DNA from: Diphasiastrum complanatum
Taxonomy: Eukaryota > Streptophyta > Lycopodiopsida > Lycopodiales > Lycopodiaceae
NCBI GenBank assembly: GCA_029204225.1
Contig: CM055105.1
Coordinates: forward strand, 13,719,721 to 13,783,720
Direction of reading: 5' to 3'
DNA length: 64,000 nucleotides
Shown piece by piece: positions 8,359-19,796 of this stretch (positions are counted from its first letter, which is position 1; each line of letters begins with the position of its first letter). Below the pieces are notes generated by a model. That model was not told where the DNA came from. It worked only from the letters and a program-made list of their open reading frames with translations, and searched no databases. Both the position numbers and the translations under genes were made by a program.

Positions 8359-11114
8359 GGGGAAGGCCCACGGGCAGGGGCCTTCCGCGTTTGGAGGCGC
8401 CCTTCTCAAAAATCTCTCTCCCAAAAAGGTACAAGCTTCTTGAAGCAAGCAAGCAAGCATTCATGCTACATAGTATTTCTTCCAAAATTCTATTTGGTCT
8501 GGCCGTGAATTAGAATTATAGCATCAAGTTCATAGTGCACGCGGTGTTTATTACAAGAATTTTTGTGTTTTCTTATTTTGTTTTGGGGTGCGGGGGAATA
8601 CTAAAATGAAATTTGACGTACAAAGCGAGAATTGGGTGTGGCGGCGGAGCCTGAGTGGGCTTTTGCCACCTGCTCGCTCACTCACTCACTGGCCTCCCAT
8701 GACGATCCATCTCACCTCATAAATGCATGGCATCCTCTCTCCGATGGCTCGAGGCCTATGGCCGCCTATGCTCTGCCTATTTCTGTTCCTGGGTCTGGGC
8801 CTGCGGAATGGGGTCGGACTCGGACCGCCATAGCCCACCTCTCCCTCTTGTCTCAACCGGACTTCTGACTCTTTGTTGAATCCGCTTAAACTTTTAACAT
8901 CGATTCCTTCCCACTGCCTTCCTTGCTTCCTCCCTTTCTTCTCTTCTCTATTTTTTGATTTTGATTTTAGTTTTGTATTTGTGCCAACTTTTGCTGCCTT
9001 TGCTTTTCCTTGTGTTTGTGTTGTTCTGCTGGTGCTGGTGCGGTGTTGTGCTGTGCTGTGCTGTGCTGGTTTATGCGTGTTGTGTTTATTAAATTGAATA
9101 ATAGCAGCAGCGTCGCTCAGCTGCCCGGACGCTGCAGTTTACATTCGCCGACTGCTGCGCCATCGTTGCGAAAACTTGCGATTTCGATTTCCAACGTCCA
9201 TCCATCCATAGCGCACATACATACAGCATCAAAATTTAGAGAAATTAGTGCACATACATCCAACATACGGCATCAAAATCTAGAGAAAGTGCTTGTGCTT
9301 GGCTTTTTGAAGCCTATCCTTGCACAGCCTACTTTGGGCGGCTTGTGCTTTTTCTATTTATGTTGCGTAACCTCGGTTTGTAATTCGTTGTAAGCTTTAT
9401 TCCTCCTCCTGTATTAGGCTGTATAGATATTAGAGTGGCGTTGGCTGCTTGCTTTGCTTTTCTGTAGTCTATCATTATCATGTGCCGTTTTCTGTTTTGT
9501 TTGTTCCTCCTGTATTAGGCTGTATAGATATTAGAGTGGCGTTGGCTGGCCGCTGCTTGCTTTGCTTTTCTGTAGTCTATTATCATCATGTGCCGTTGTC
9601 TGCTTTGTTTGTTGTGGAGGTTGTTGCTGTGATCGTCTTGGCTGGTTATGAAGCTAGCTAGCGCTTCAATCCTTCTGACCTCTTCATGTCCTCAGTACTG
9701 CTTGACTGAGTACGTGCCTGGGTGATACATATGCATGCTTTGGGGAAAAACCTCTGGGATACCATCTCGTCCTTTATGTCACTCAGATTTTACTGCAAGT
9801 TGCAATCTTGCATCGCCATTGAATTGACATACAATATGATACAGCTTGTCTGTCATGCTGATCTTTTACGGAACGGCAACGCTTTTGAAATTAAGTCGTC
9901 CACACGAGGATGAGGCTTCACCACGAAATTATTTTTGCAGGTAAACAACAAACTTTCTTGTACTATTCGTTGTGATATGAGCTGATTTAACGATATGGTA
10001 AATTGAGCCTCGATAAAATATGGCAAATCGTAACGCTGGTGCCTGGTGCTAGCTATAGAGGTTCATACTTTAGGAATCCAAAGTTTCAATCAACTGTTAG
10101 TCTCGTTGCCGACAATATTGATAATCTCTTGCCTCTGGCCGTGGGATTGTTTGTGTTTCCCAGTCACGGAATGTGTGATCAACATGCTTTTCTGTAAAAC
10201 CGTGACTATTCATTGCACCATTTGACAGAAAGTAGAGTGGTCTCCGCGGTCTATGAGATCTATTAGCTTGAAACGTCTAGTGCTCATTCAACATGAGTAC
10301 TTAATGACTCCTCTGATTTTAAGTTTAGGTGGAGTTGGTTAACATTCAACTTTTGGGTTCTGTGTATTATCTTGATTTTTGAACCTGCTGGTTGCATCTG
10401 CTAGTCTGCTTTGAGATCGTGTTTTCTACTTAATATGTAAACTTTCTGGCTCTGCATCGGTTTTGTATAAGTCTTGGCGTGCTGAATTAATGAATTCATT
10501 TTGAAGTGCGTGCTTCTGTATCTCTTCCTCATGAAGATATCCAGTAACTCTCGTTGTCCTTCTTTCCAAAGCCTGAGATTGATCTCTTGTATTCTTTTCC
10601 TGTTAACGTTGTTCTGTTGCTTTGTTGCTCCGTGCGACTGTGTCAGTGTATTTTACAGTGCAAAGATGTCCGTTTCATGTTTTAGGGTAGAGGGTTCAGT
10701 TTTATTTATAGTGCGGACGTAGAACAATCAGTAGAGCTTTTATTTTCGGCCGTTGAGAACGCTGCTTTTGTTTCCTTCTGTGAGGGAGTCTTTTGAGGTC
10801 ATTCACTTTGTATGTCTTACAGCTGTCTACGTTACACCTTTTCAGCTGCCATGTCTGTGAGCAAAACTTCATAGGTGAAGAATATTGCATTTGGGGCTAG
10901 GCTCAGAATACGGAAGTTCTTTTTCAATGTTGAGAGATGGTTGTAAGGAGACTATGTTCTTGATTGCTTTTTCTGGAGTCTGAAGAAATCCAAGTCGACC
11001 TGCTTAGGCCGCTGGAGATTGCAGATCATTTCAGGGGAGCAAACAAAGGCAGGGGAAAAAAGGCAGTGCTGGTTAGAGGGTAATATTCAAGTGGGGCTGG
11101 GCAGTCAAGGAAGC
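8359..11114 (+). other. TEL promoter, 5' leader and probable 5' introns
   Basis: There is no long coding frame. From about 8630 onward the plus strand is pyrimidine-rich, as in plant 5' leaders and first introns. Two tandem duplications are present: an imperfect one near 9205-9290 (CATACATACAGCATCAAAAT...) and a 101-base one at 9404-9504/9505-9610 (TCCTCCTGTATTAGGCTG...). A run of TGCTG units lies near 9050-9070. The sequence before 11019 contains possible acceptors (TTGCAG, TTTCAG), so the leader is probably spliced. The transcription start cannot be placed. Confidence 0.4.
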
Positions 11115-14100
11115 ATGAATAGCAAGAGCAGCTACTTTTCCAGAAAACCTGAAGAAAAGAACATAGATTTAAGCAGTGCTATTCGGAGCGATTCTGGACC
11201 TATTCGGAGTAATGGAAACGTCTCATTGAACGTGGATTCATCTGTCTCAGACAATCATCTGGAGTGCGTGAAAACTGTGAATCCGAGTAATGTATCAAAT
11301 AGCGAAATGAAGGATATCAGTCTGGATCGTGATGTGGATATACAGCCTGCTAAAGACGCTATATCGCCAGGAAATAGTGAAAAGCAGTTGGAAACTGGAA
11401 CGCCTTCTGACTTGCTTGACTTGGCTGGGAGCACAGACGCTGCACAAGGTCATGAAGTTCCTTCAGAGCATCAAATAAAGACTCGTCGAGACAATAGAAG
11501 TATTCAGTCACGGATTGAATTTCTGTCTGGACTTTCAGATTGTTGCACTCCTAACTTCCCCGCTTCTTTTGTACCTTCATCTCATGATGGAAAGCACATT
11601 CTGCTTGATCCCAATGCTCTAGAGTTTAGTCCATCTCCTTCGTCGTCCCGAGCTCTTCCCCTAAGTGGACTGTCCATTTCAGTTCCTGGCCCATTCTTTG
11701 GTGACAGAAGTGGAGTAGATATTGGGGCTATTGTGTATAGCTCAGAATTAGTTAATGGCGCATGCCCAGGTTTGCCTCTTTTTGGAGATAGTGATCCACT
11801 ACGTTATGGACCAGCCTCGGTCGCTCAGTCAGCCTGGAATGGATCTCCTTTGGGACTAATTTTGGAAGCGGAGATCTCACAAAAACCTTCCCTGATATCA
11901 GTTCCCTTCGTACCATCTGCTTCGATCTGTGAACAGAAATCTAGAGCTAATTTTCATTTTCAAAGAACCCCTCCAAAGAATATTACATCAACATTTGCAC
12001 CAGGCAAGTGTACGGCAGGTGTGGCAGTTCCAGCTACCATCATAGGACGAGAGCATATTTCTAGAGCCCTTTTACTCAGCGGAGTGCCGATAGAAATCAA
12101 TAACATACAGCTGCGACTCGAGCTGGAGCAATGGGGGCCAGTCCGTGCTCTTGGCTTGGGAAAGCGTCAGGAAGAATTAGTGACTGTCTGTTACTTTGAT
12201 CTGCGGAATGCCCAAGATGCTTTTAATGATATTCAGCAACAACATCGTCTCCAGCAACCGTTCATTCAACGAAATTTTCAGAAGCAACTGCAACCTTGTC
12301 GACAATCAAAACAGCAATGCAAAGATGATATTGATCCAGCTTCTGGGCAAGATGTTACAAAGGCTGAGATTTTAACTCAAGGGTGTGCTAATCATGAGAG
12401 CGCCTCTACTAAAGGATTGATAGGTGGCAAACCTGTTTGGGCGCAATACACGGCTCCTTGTGGTCTGGAAGCTGTTCCTGATAGCATGAATCAAGGAACA
12501 CTTGTAGTTTTTAACCTTGATGCAGATGTAGCACTTGATACTTTGAGAACAGTCTTTGAAGTACATGGTACGACCTTTTGCATTCTCTCTGTAATTTGTA
12601 TAACTTGCAGATTGTTCAGATTTTAGTGCTAGCATTCGTATGGTTCTATAAGCTTCTCTTGGCTCCTGTATATGTCAAGAAACATAAGTAATTGCACTCC
12701 GATTGTTTTCAAACAGTACTGAGAGTTGTAGGGCTTTTTCACTCATCTGGTGATGTATATTTTAATTTTCCCTTTTGGTGACTTCAGTCTTGAATATCTA
12801 CTCTGTCCAATTTCTTGGAACTCAGGGACCGTGAAAGAACTTCGAGAAACTCCTGCTCGACGGCAGCACAAGTTTGTTGAATTCTTTGATGTCAGAGATG
12901 CTGCACGAGCTCTTGCAGCTCTTGATGGAAAAGAGGTTTGCGGTAAGTGTGTAAAGATTGAATTTAGTCGGCCTGGAGGGCAAGCTCGGAGAGCACGAGC
13001 CCATGCTCAGCTGCAACAACGTTACTTTTCTGTTAGTGGAAGTAGAGCAGGACCATCTTCAGTTATAAGCCATGTGCAAGGACAAGAATTTCTTTGGGGA
13101 TGGAACAGAGATCCTGTGTTGTGCGATGGTCATTCTATCATGTGCCCTCCGCAAGCATACATGTGGTCCAATTGTGGACCCATGCCATCTGCTGCATCTC
13201 TTCCTTCCTTGAGCTCTGTAGCAGAGCATTGGAATGGTCCAAAGGTGTATACCTGGCCATCGGATTATGCACAGCATTCTGTCCAAGCAAGCCCAAATAC
13301 CTCAGGCCGTTTGTTTCAAGGGAGTGAGGCCAGGACATTTGCTGCAGTGAATGGGAGGAGTTTTGGAAATAAATATCCTCTTGCACGTAGTACTTCTAGG
13401 ACATATGGTGCTCCCATGTATGTTGGATTGAACAAGGGACACATAACAGAAATGGAGGTTTCTGGTAGAAGAGGTAGACTGAGCAGCAGTGATAGTGGAT
13501 TCTATTTTCATTCCAATCATCAAGATTTTGGTGAATTCAGGCCTTTAGGTTTTGGTGGAACAAGATATACACATCACCTTGGCGAATCAGCCATGTCTTC
13601 GAAGAATGCTCGTGAAATTGTGCTGACTCAGTATGTTTTTGACGAGTTTGAGGCTGAGTCAAGTAGCAATTTTAATCCTCGTACAACTCTTATGATAAGG
13701 AACATTCCTAATAAGTACAGGTGATATTTTTCTCCACTTAAACTTTCTACTGCTACATCTGCTAGTTACAGCATGGATGTTAGATAATCTAAGGTGTTTC
13801 TATTCAAAGATTCTTCTACCCAAGCCTTCTGGCATTACAGCAGGAATAAGTGTTTGAAGTAAAAGTTTCGTTTTTGCAGTCAGCAAATGCTTCTCGAGTT
13901 GCTTGATCAACACTGTCTTCAATGTAATAAGCAGATTGTTGATCCAAATGTTCCACTGTCAGCTTATGACTTCATGTATCTGCCCATTGATTTCAAGTGA
14001 GTTTGTTGTTATTTTTTTACCAGAGTTTATTGTACTTGGTCATTTAACCCCACTCAGACTCAATTTTTAACTGTTGGAATCTTGACTTTCTTGCAGAAAT

Positions 14101-14708
14101 AAGTGCAACCTTGGATATGCATTTGTAAATTTTACTACAGTTCAGGCTACTATAAAATTGTACAAGGCTTTTCATGCACTGCAGTGGGAGGCTTTTAACT
14201 CAAGGAAAATATGTCAAGTGACTTATGCAAGAGTTCAGGTTTGATAGCTCTTTCAATGGCTTACCTTTTATCTGCATGTCTGCCTCAGATTTTGATGTGC
14301 ATTGCTATTTTCATGACATATGCATCTCTTTTTGAGCTTCATTGCCTGTTGAGGTTGAGAACTTTTTCAAAGAACTTCATGGTCCGTTATTGCTCTTTGG
14401 ACTGGCACATTATTTATGGTGTGTATATAAAGGCATTCTTGTAATCTACTATTTGGCATTGTCTCCAGGGTAAAGCTGCCTTGGAAGAACACTTCCGAAA
14501 TTCAAGGTTTAACTGTGAAATTAATGAGTATTTACCTCTCATATTCTCTCCTCCACGGACAGGAATTGTGTGCCCAACACCAACTGTGGCCGTGCGTTCG
14601 TCGAGCAATTATAAACAAGAGCACCATGGAAATTTTGCCCACAAAGATGGTGATTACCATGACAATAATGAAGAACAACAATCAAAACTAGATTGTAAAT
14701 GCTCATGA
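11115..14708 (+). CDS. TEL: TERMINAL EAR1-like Mei2 RNA-binding protein
   Basis: Coding exons are 11115-12567, 12826-13720, 13880-13996, 14097-14238 and 14469-14708; all joins keep frame and give about 948 codons. RRM1 (residues about 314-440) starts [10 protein letters not shown] and is split by a Gln-rich insert. RRM2 (about 458-538) has TLVVFNLD and [16 protein letters not shown]. The C-terminal Mei2 RRM3 (about 770-890) has [12 protein letters not shown], a CLQCNKQ pair, [26 protein letters not shown] and EEHF. The CxxC and YDF.YLPIDF insert are typical of the TE1/PLASTOCHRON2-type subgroup, as opposed to AML proteins. Family members are RNA-binding regulators of leaf initiation and shoot apex development in flowering plants. 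The start is the first ATG in frame (MNSKSSYF); the frame stays open to a TTG at 11019, so an upstream exon could add residues. No lesions are seen; it looks functional. Confidence 0.93.
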
Positions 14709-15720
14709 CTTTTACTGCATTGATAGAATCATAACTTTGATTGTCAATGCAATCATTTACTCTGACTTTATGCCCTTCTAGGAAAGAGAGGGAAATTGTA
14801 TATTCTTGCAATTTATGCCAACTTCAAAGTAACTGATCTACGTCTACTGGGCAAATGTACATGATAGTAGTTACATTCATTTGATGGTTTTAAGATCCAT
14901 ATTGGTACACTTATCAGGATTGGGTCAAAGAATGAACTCAAAACAATCAACTCCAGCGATCATACATAGAAAAGTAACGTTGTGTTTTCTAATGTCCTCC
15001 AATTGATTTATGCATAAGAACGGCATTAATCTAGATTGACATGTTTCAGTGCTTTCTAATTGGAGACTGCTGGGTCTTGAAATATTTAGTTTGATCACAG
15101 CAGAACTCAAGGGTATGGGAACTTTGCCGAGTGTCTTGGATCCTTCTTTGGGTCATACTGTTACTGCAGATACACGTATTATTCCTTCGTTTTTTTTCCA
15201 AGACACTTTCTAAGGGCATTACGTTTCATTGGTCTCCAACTAATGTGTCCTTGCCATATTCTATAACTAGGAGTATATATACTCATAGGCCAATTTCTGT
15301 TATAAGAAGTTATCGTGAAGATTTATAGAAGTTTGTCATATACATGTTTAATAAATTTGGTCTTGTTTGCCCTAATGTTTAGCTGGCATCATTATTTATT
15401 GAACTCAATTCTATGGTAGGAAGTCATAGCGTCTCTCGGCCTTTCTAATAAGGATGTAGTACAAGTCATCAAGAAGTTTGGCATTCTTATGATTTTCATT
15501 GTTAACCAAATCTCCCCCTTTTTTCTTTTTTCTGATGTGCGGAAATCTAATAAAAGCTCAGAGATGCTTCTTGATCATAGAACATGCAAAACTAATCTAA
15601 CCAACCTTTCTAATTGGCTTGGTAAAATCTTCTAAAGCCTTACTTCCTTTGATTTATGGACATTAGATAGACTTAAGGATGCAAGTTTTAAGAAAATTGT
15701 TATGGACTTTAGATGAACTT
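14709..15720 (+). other. TEL 3' flank
   Basis: AT-rich and non-coding. It presumably contains the 3' UTR and polyadenylation region of TEL. An imperfect duplication containing 'ttatggac.ttagat.aacttaagga' lies near 15655-15730. Confidence 0.4.
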
Positions 15721-16265
15721 AAGGATCTATGATTCGTCGAATCGCAGTTCAAACCACGAATCATGGTTCAAACCGGCTCGAAGTGCAGTTCGGTTCAAAT
15801 TGCTCGTTGCCAATTTTTCTTCTAGATTGTTTGAGGTAGTGAGAGAAGAGCTTAGAGGGGGGATTATGGATAGGTGATGAACGAGATGGACATGGATTTC
15901 TTTTTGGCCTTTGGTTTCGATTTTGCCATTGAGACTTGGAACTTGGGTGAATCATTGAATGATCATTGGTAAGAGAGAGAGGGAGTGTGTGCATAGGAGA
16001 GAGAGTGTGAGGGAGAGGGAGAGAGCTTAGGCATTTATTAGAATTTAGGAGTGTGAGGCTTGAGCCATCATCTATGAAAGTTCAACGTTGAAAATTGAGA
16101 CGAGTGAGTGCACTAGAACTTAGTAAGTAGTAAATATGTTGGGGAGAGAATTCTGAAAGATAATAGATTGTAGGTAATAGCCAATAGGTGATAGGTATCA
16201 AATAATGAGTGATAGGCTTAGGTATTAGGTAGTAGTAGATATATAAGAAATAGGACTACCCTATG
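15721..16265. other. Probable left end of the hAT element
   Basis: The repeated words GGTTCAAA and TTCAAACC occur at 15748-15800, and a GAGAGAG-rich stretch lies at about 15968-16024. I found no clear terminal inverted repeat. Confidence 0.25.
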
Positions 16266-18290
16266 ATGTCGAAGATTAAGGATCCCGCATGGGAATATGT
16301 GACAATTGAAGAAAGTATGGCACATTAGACACGAAATAGTGGACATGAAATTAAAGTCAAATCGTAAACGGTAATAGTCAGTTTCAAGTTTCAAGTTTCA
16401 AGTTTCAGCTTTCTATCACTTGTGAGTTGTAGTTGTGAACACTAAATATTCAAAGTTCTACATAGTACACAGTACAATGAGAGAAGGGCCAACTCTAGCT
16501 TGAATCAAAGTATTTGCACTTGCCACTTGTGCACAAGTGACAGTACCCAATGTCCAATAAAGTTTGCTTTACAAATAACATTCCATGAGGGTTGAAACTT
16601 GAATCTTGAGTTTTGACTCTTGACTCTCCAATCTTGAATTGAGTCTTGACCTATTTTGTGCAATGTGTTTCATGAATCATGATAGGTATTGTGGTGTTAG
16701 ATACACAGATGGCCCTGCTCGGATAAAGGCGCCCCCGCCCTACCTCTTGAGGACTCGAAGGAGGCCCATCCTTTGATGCCCAGAGGTGGCTCTCTTGAGT
16801 CCTATAATCTATTTGAATCTAATATTTTCAAATTTGGATTTTGGAATATGTATTATGGGATTTGAATGTTGTTGTTAACTGTAACTTGTTTGAAGTCAAA
16901 AGTTGAAGGTTTGAAGCTTAAACTATTTGACTCATCATTCTATTTTCTTTTAATTGTCCCTTATGAATGTAAATCCTGATTAATTGAACATTCCAATTCA
17001 CAAATTCGCGAGTTTTTTATGTAAATTGGAAAGTGATGTCCGGAACATGTGCTATAAATTTTTTGAGTTGTAGCTTTGAATTCAGTTAAGCGGCCAAAGC
17101 CTTCCACATCGCGACGTTCTTCTATAGCTCATGAGCTTGATTCCCTCCATTGATCGAGAGCTACAGTCGGATCAAAAAGTCTTGGAAAAAGTAAGCCCTT
17201 TCAAGTTGTAAGTTTCAACTTTATTATCCAATTTTTGAAGTTTGTAGTCTATTGTATGCTACATTATTCCAACTTCCAACCTAAATACTAATATAAACGC
17301 CAATAGGAATCAGGATTCTAGGCTCTAATAACTACTTGTATAATGTATCTAGTATCTAGTAGTAAGGATTTACTATCTATAGATAACAATTCTACTAAAA
17401 ATTTAATTGCCACAATCATCGACTGACGATGTTGAACTTGAATGGCCATTGGCTGCTTGGAACCTAGGCATGGGTGTATCATCACGTCTGATGGCTGGAT
17501 TGATGTAAGGAAGTGGAACATTCGGAATATCTTGGTGTCTTCTTGCATGGGCACGATATTTTTGAGAGCCATCGACACCTCCAAGGAGGACACATTGGTC
17601 ACTAGCAAGTATAAGTTTCTCCATATCCAAGAGGCCATTGTGGAGGTGGGACTAGAGAATGTTGTGCAAGTAGGTATACGATTACAATTCAAATTTGATT
17701 CTTGATTCTTGAATGTTGTAAAATTTTGTTACAACGTACAAACTATAACTTACAACTTAAAACTTCTGAATCACGAATCACAACTATCTAGTGCAACTTA
17801 CAAAGTAGTGATTTGTTCGATATTGTTGCTTAATACAGGTTTTGTTAAGTTAGTAGTTACAAGTTACAACTTCCTTGTTTGATCATGGACAATGGACATT
17901 GGATGCACTTGATGTCTAGCGATATATTGTGCAATGATCTTCGATCAATCACGCATTATACGTATTATGATGTATGTCCACTATAATTCGTAAATTCTGC
18001 AGGTTGTGATGGACAATGCTGCAAATTGCCATGTGATGGTGAGGCTTGTTAATGAGGCCTATCCCCACATTTTTTGGACCACTTGCCCTGCACATTGTCT
18101 CGACCTCATGTTTGAGGACATAGCATGTATACCATGGGTCAAAGAGGTCATTGACATAGCACCATTCTTGGTGAGATTGGTCACCGAGAGGCCGAGGGTC
18201 CTCAGTATGTTCAAGGCCCCTTCTACACTTGACGTCCAGCCCCCACTAGGTTTGAATTTTGCAATTTGTTTGAAGTTTGAACTTTGTTTT
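16266..18290 (+). pseudogene. hAT transposase with BED and DUF659-like regions, N-terminal and central part
   Basis: Short coding blocks appear in order. At about 16266 there is MSKIKDPAWEY, typical of the BED zinc-finger start. At about 16710 there is GPARIKAPPPYLLRT. At 17442-17668 there is CIITSDGWIDVRKWNIRN and ILVSSCMGTIFLRAIDTS. After an intron (about 17669-18002) there is VVMDNAANCHVM with CPAHCLDLMFEDIACIPWVK. The last two blocks match DUF659-type hAT transposases of plants closely, including the joined VVQ-VVMDNAAN across the intron. The blocks are separated by decayed sequence and stops. The missing C-terminal end appears at 21722, on the far side of transposon copy B. Confidence 0.75.
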
Positions 18291-18452
18291 GAACCTTGAT
18301 GTTGACAATTGGATTGAGTCTTGACATTCGAATCCCGATTTTTAGATTTAGTTACAAGTTACACCTTACAATGTAGTAACCTACTCAATGCCCTTTTTTG
18401 ACTAATGAGTGATTAATTAGAAGTTATCACTTAGTAACTACTAGCTTGAAAT
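18291..18452. other. hAT-derived spacer before copy B
   Basis: Non-coding, AT-rich, between the last recognisable hAT block and the terminal repeat of copy B. Confidence 0.3.
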
Positions 18453-18574
18453 CCATTAGAGAAACTTAGAGCCCGACGAGGGCCTTTGAAAAAGATGCTT
18501 TTTTATTTTTTTTCTTATTTTCGTTGCCATGTGGACCAATTGAAACCTTAGCTTCAGGGTTCTACGTAACGTAG
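18453..18574. repeat. Terminal and subterminal repeat of the H3-Ulp1 transposon, copy B left end
   Basis: CCATTAGAGAAACTTAGAG at 18453 and GGGCCTTTG further in are a diverged version of the terminal repeats of copies A and D. The palindrome CTACGTAACGTAG follows at 18562-18574, as in copy A, with matching A-rich sequence between. No matching terminal repeat was found at the right end of copy B. Confidence 0.55.
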
Positions 18575-18918
18575 AATTTTCCAAATATAAATAAAATAAA
18601 AACTTTTTAAATATATTGTTGTTTCGTCGGGCAGCATGTGGAAATGCTATTGGTTGATGAGGCCTGCCCTTCCAGCTCATCACTGTCCAAAGAGACCCAA
18701 AAATATTGAAAATGAATATGACAGATGGTTGAGGAGAAAATCGATGTACCATTAATGTATATGAATGGTCAAACCATGGTTAACAGGGATAACCAGAGTT
18801 AAGTTGTGGCGCCAAATAGATCAGTGTCGCCAACTCTTTTTCTCAGATTCATGGCTTTTTGTCTACGCAAATTTTCAGATTCATAGTTCATTGTTTTAGA
18901 TTTTTGCATGCAAATTAC

Positions 18919-19680
18919 GAATGGCGCCATCAAGGAAGCCGTGCTCTTCAATCGACTTTGTGCTTCTATTCAACAAGACAGATGATAATGGATCATGGGT
19001 GCCAAGAAAATATTCAAAAAACTCTTGGGTTTTGATGCATCCATCATCAAGAAGAGCATTTTAAAAAAGGAAAAGGTCAAAACTATCATTTCGATCTTAT
19101 TGGAAGGCCAGAATTTTGGATTTCAGAACATCATCAGGAGGAAAATCTATTTTTGAAATTCTAGTCCAACATGTATATATGCATTCAGAGATAAATGTGT
19201 AAGGATTCAACCGTCAGGATCACAAAAAAAGCAACTGTGAGTATTGATATTTTTGATATTTTGATTTTTGTCATTCATAAATATCTAATAGTAAACTTGC
19301 CAATCTGATCATTTTTCTCTTGTAGATTTATATCCATCCAACATAAATGAATGGGAGCCGAGTGGATCTTTAGCAGGTGTGTTAGATGTTATTCACACTG
19401 ATATTGAACAACTGCAATATCGAGGTAGAACTGCAAAAGATCTAGCTGATAGTGAAATCTTTTTTTTATGAATCAATGTACATTCATGATACAAAAGGAA
19501 ATTTTGGACAAATAGTACCAATTCCATTACCTTGTTTTGAAAGTGATGAATGGATTGCACCAGATAAAAAACAGTCAGATTGAGTTGGTTTATTTCCTTG
19601 AATATATTTGTGGATTTCTTTTCAAGTGTCAATGTTCACAAAACCCCAATGATGTTTGTATGCAAAAATTACACACTGCA
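18919..19680 (+). pseudogene. BAH-domain-like gene of the H3-Ulp1 transposon, copy B
   Basis: The ATG at 18919 gives MAPSRKPCSSIDFVLLFN, supplying the start that copy A lacks. It continues with SWVLMHPSS and, after a frameshift, YWKARILDF and EILVQHVYMHSE. A phase-1 intron (19237-19325, GTGAGT...TGTAG) sits exactly where copy A has one. Exon 2 reads LYPSNINEWEPSGSLAGVLD and IEQLQYRGR, then decays into stops and an internal deletion, and recovers as LSWFISLNIFVDFFSS and TPMMFVCKN. The gene converges on the minus-strand H3-Ulp1 gene as in copy A. Similarity to BAH domains is my inference. Several frameshifts and stops make this copy non-functional. Confidence 0.6.
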
Positions 19681-19796
19681 TATAGAGAACGAAAATTAGT
19701 AATATTATGATAGAAATTTTATTTATGCTATGACGATACATTTGATTTAAAAAAAAGGAATACATGCATATCAGAGATTAATTGAATATACTTACA

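Noticed and set aside
11019-11114. TEL start at 11019
   Set aside because: The codon is TTG. The first in-frame ATG is at 11115 and sits after likely splice acceptors.
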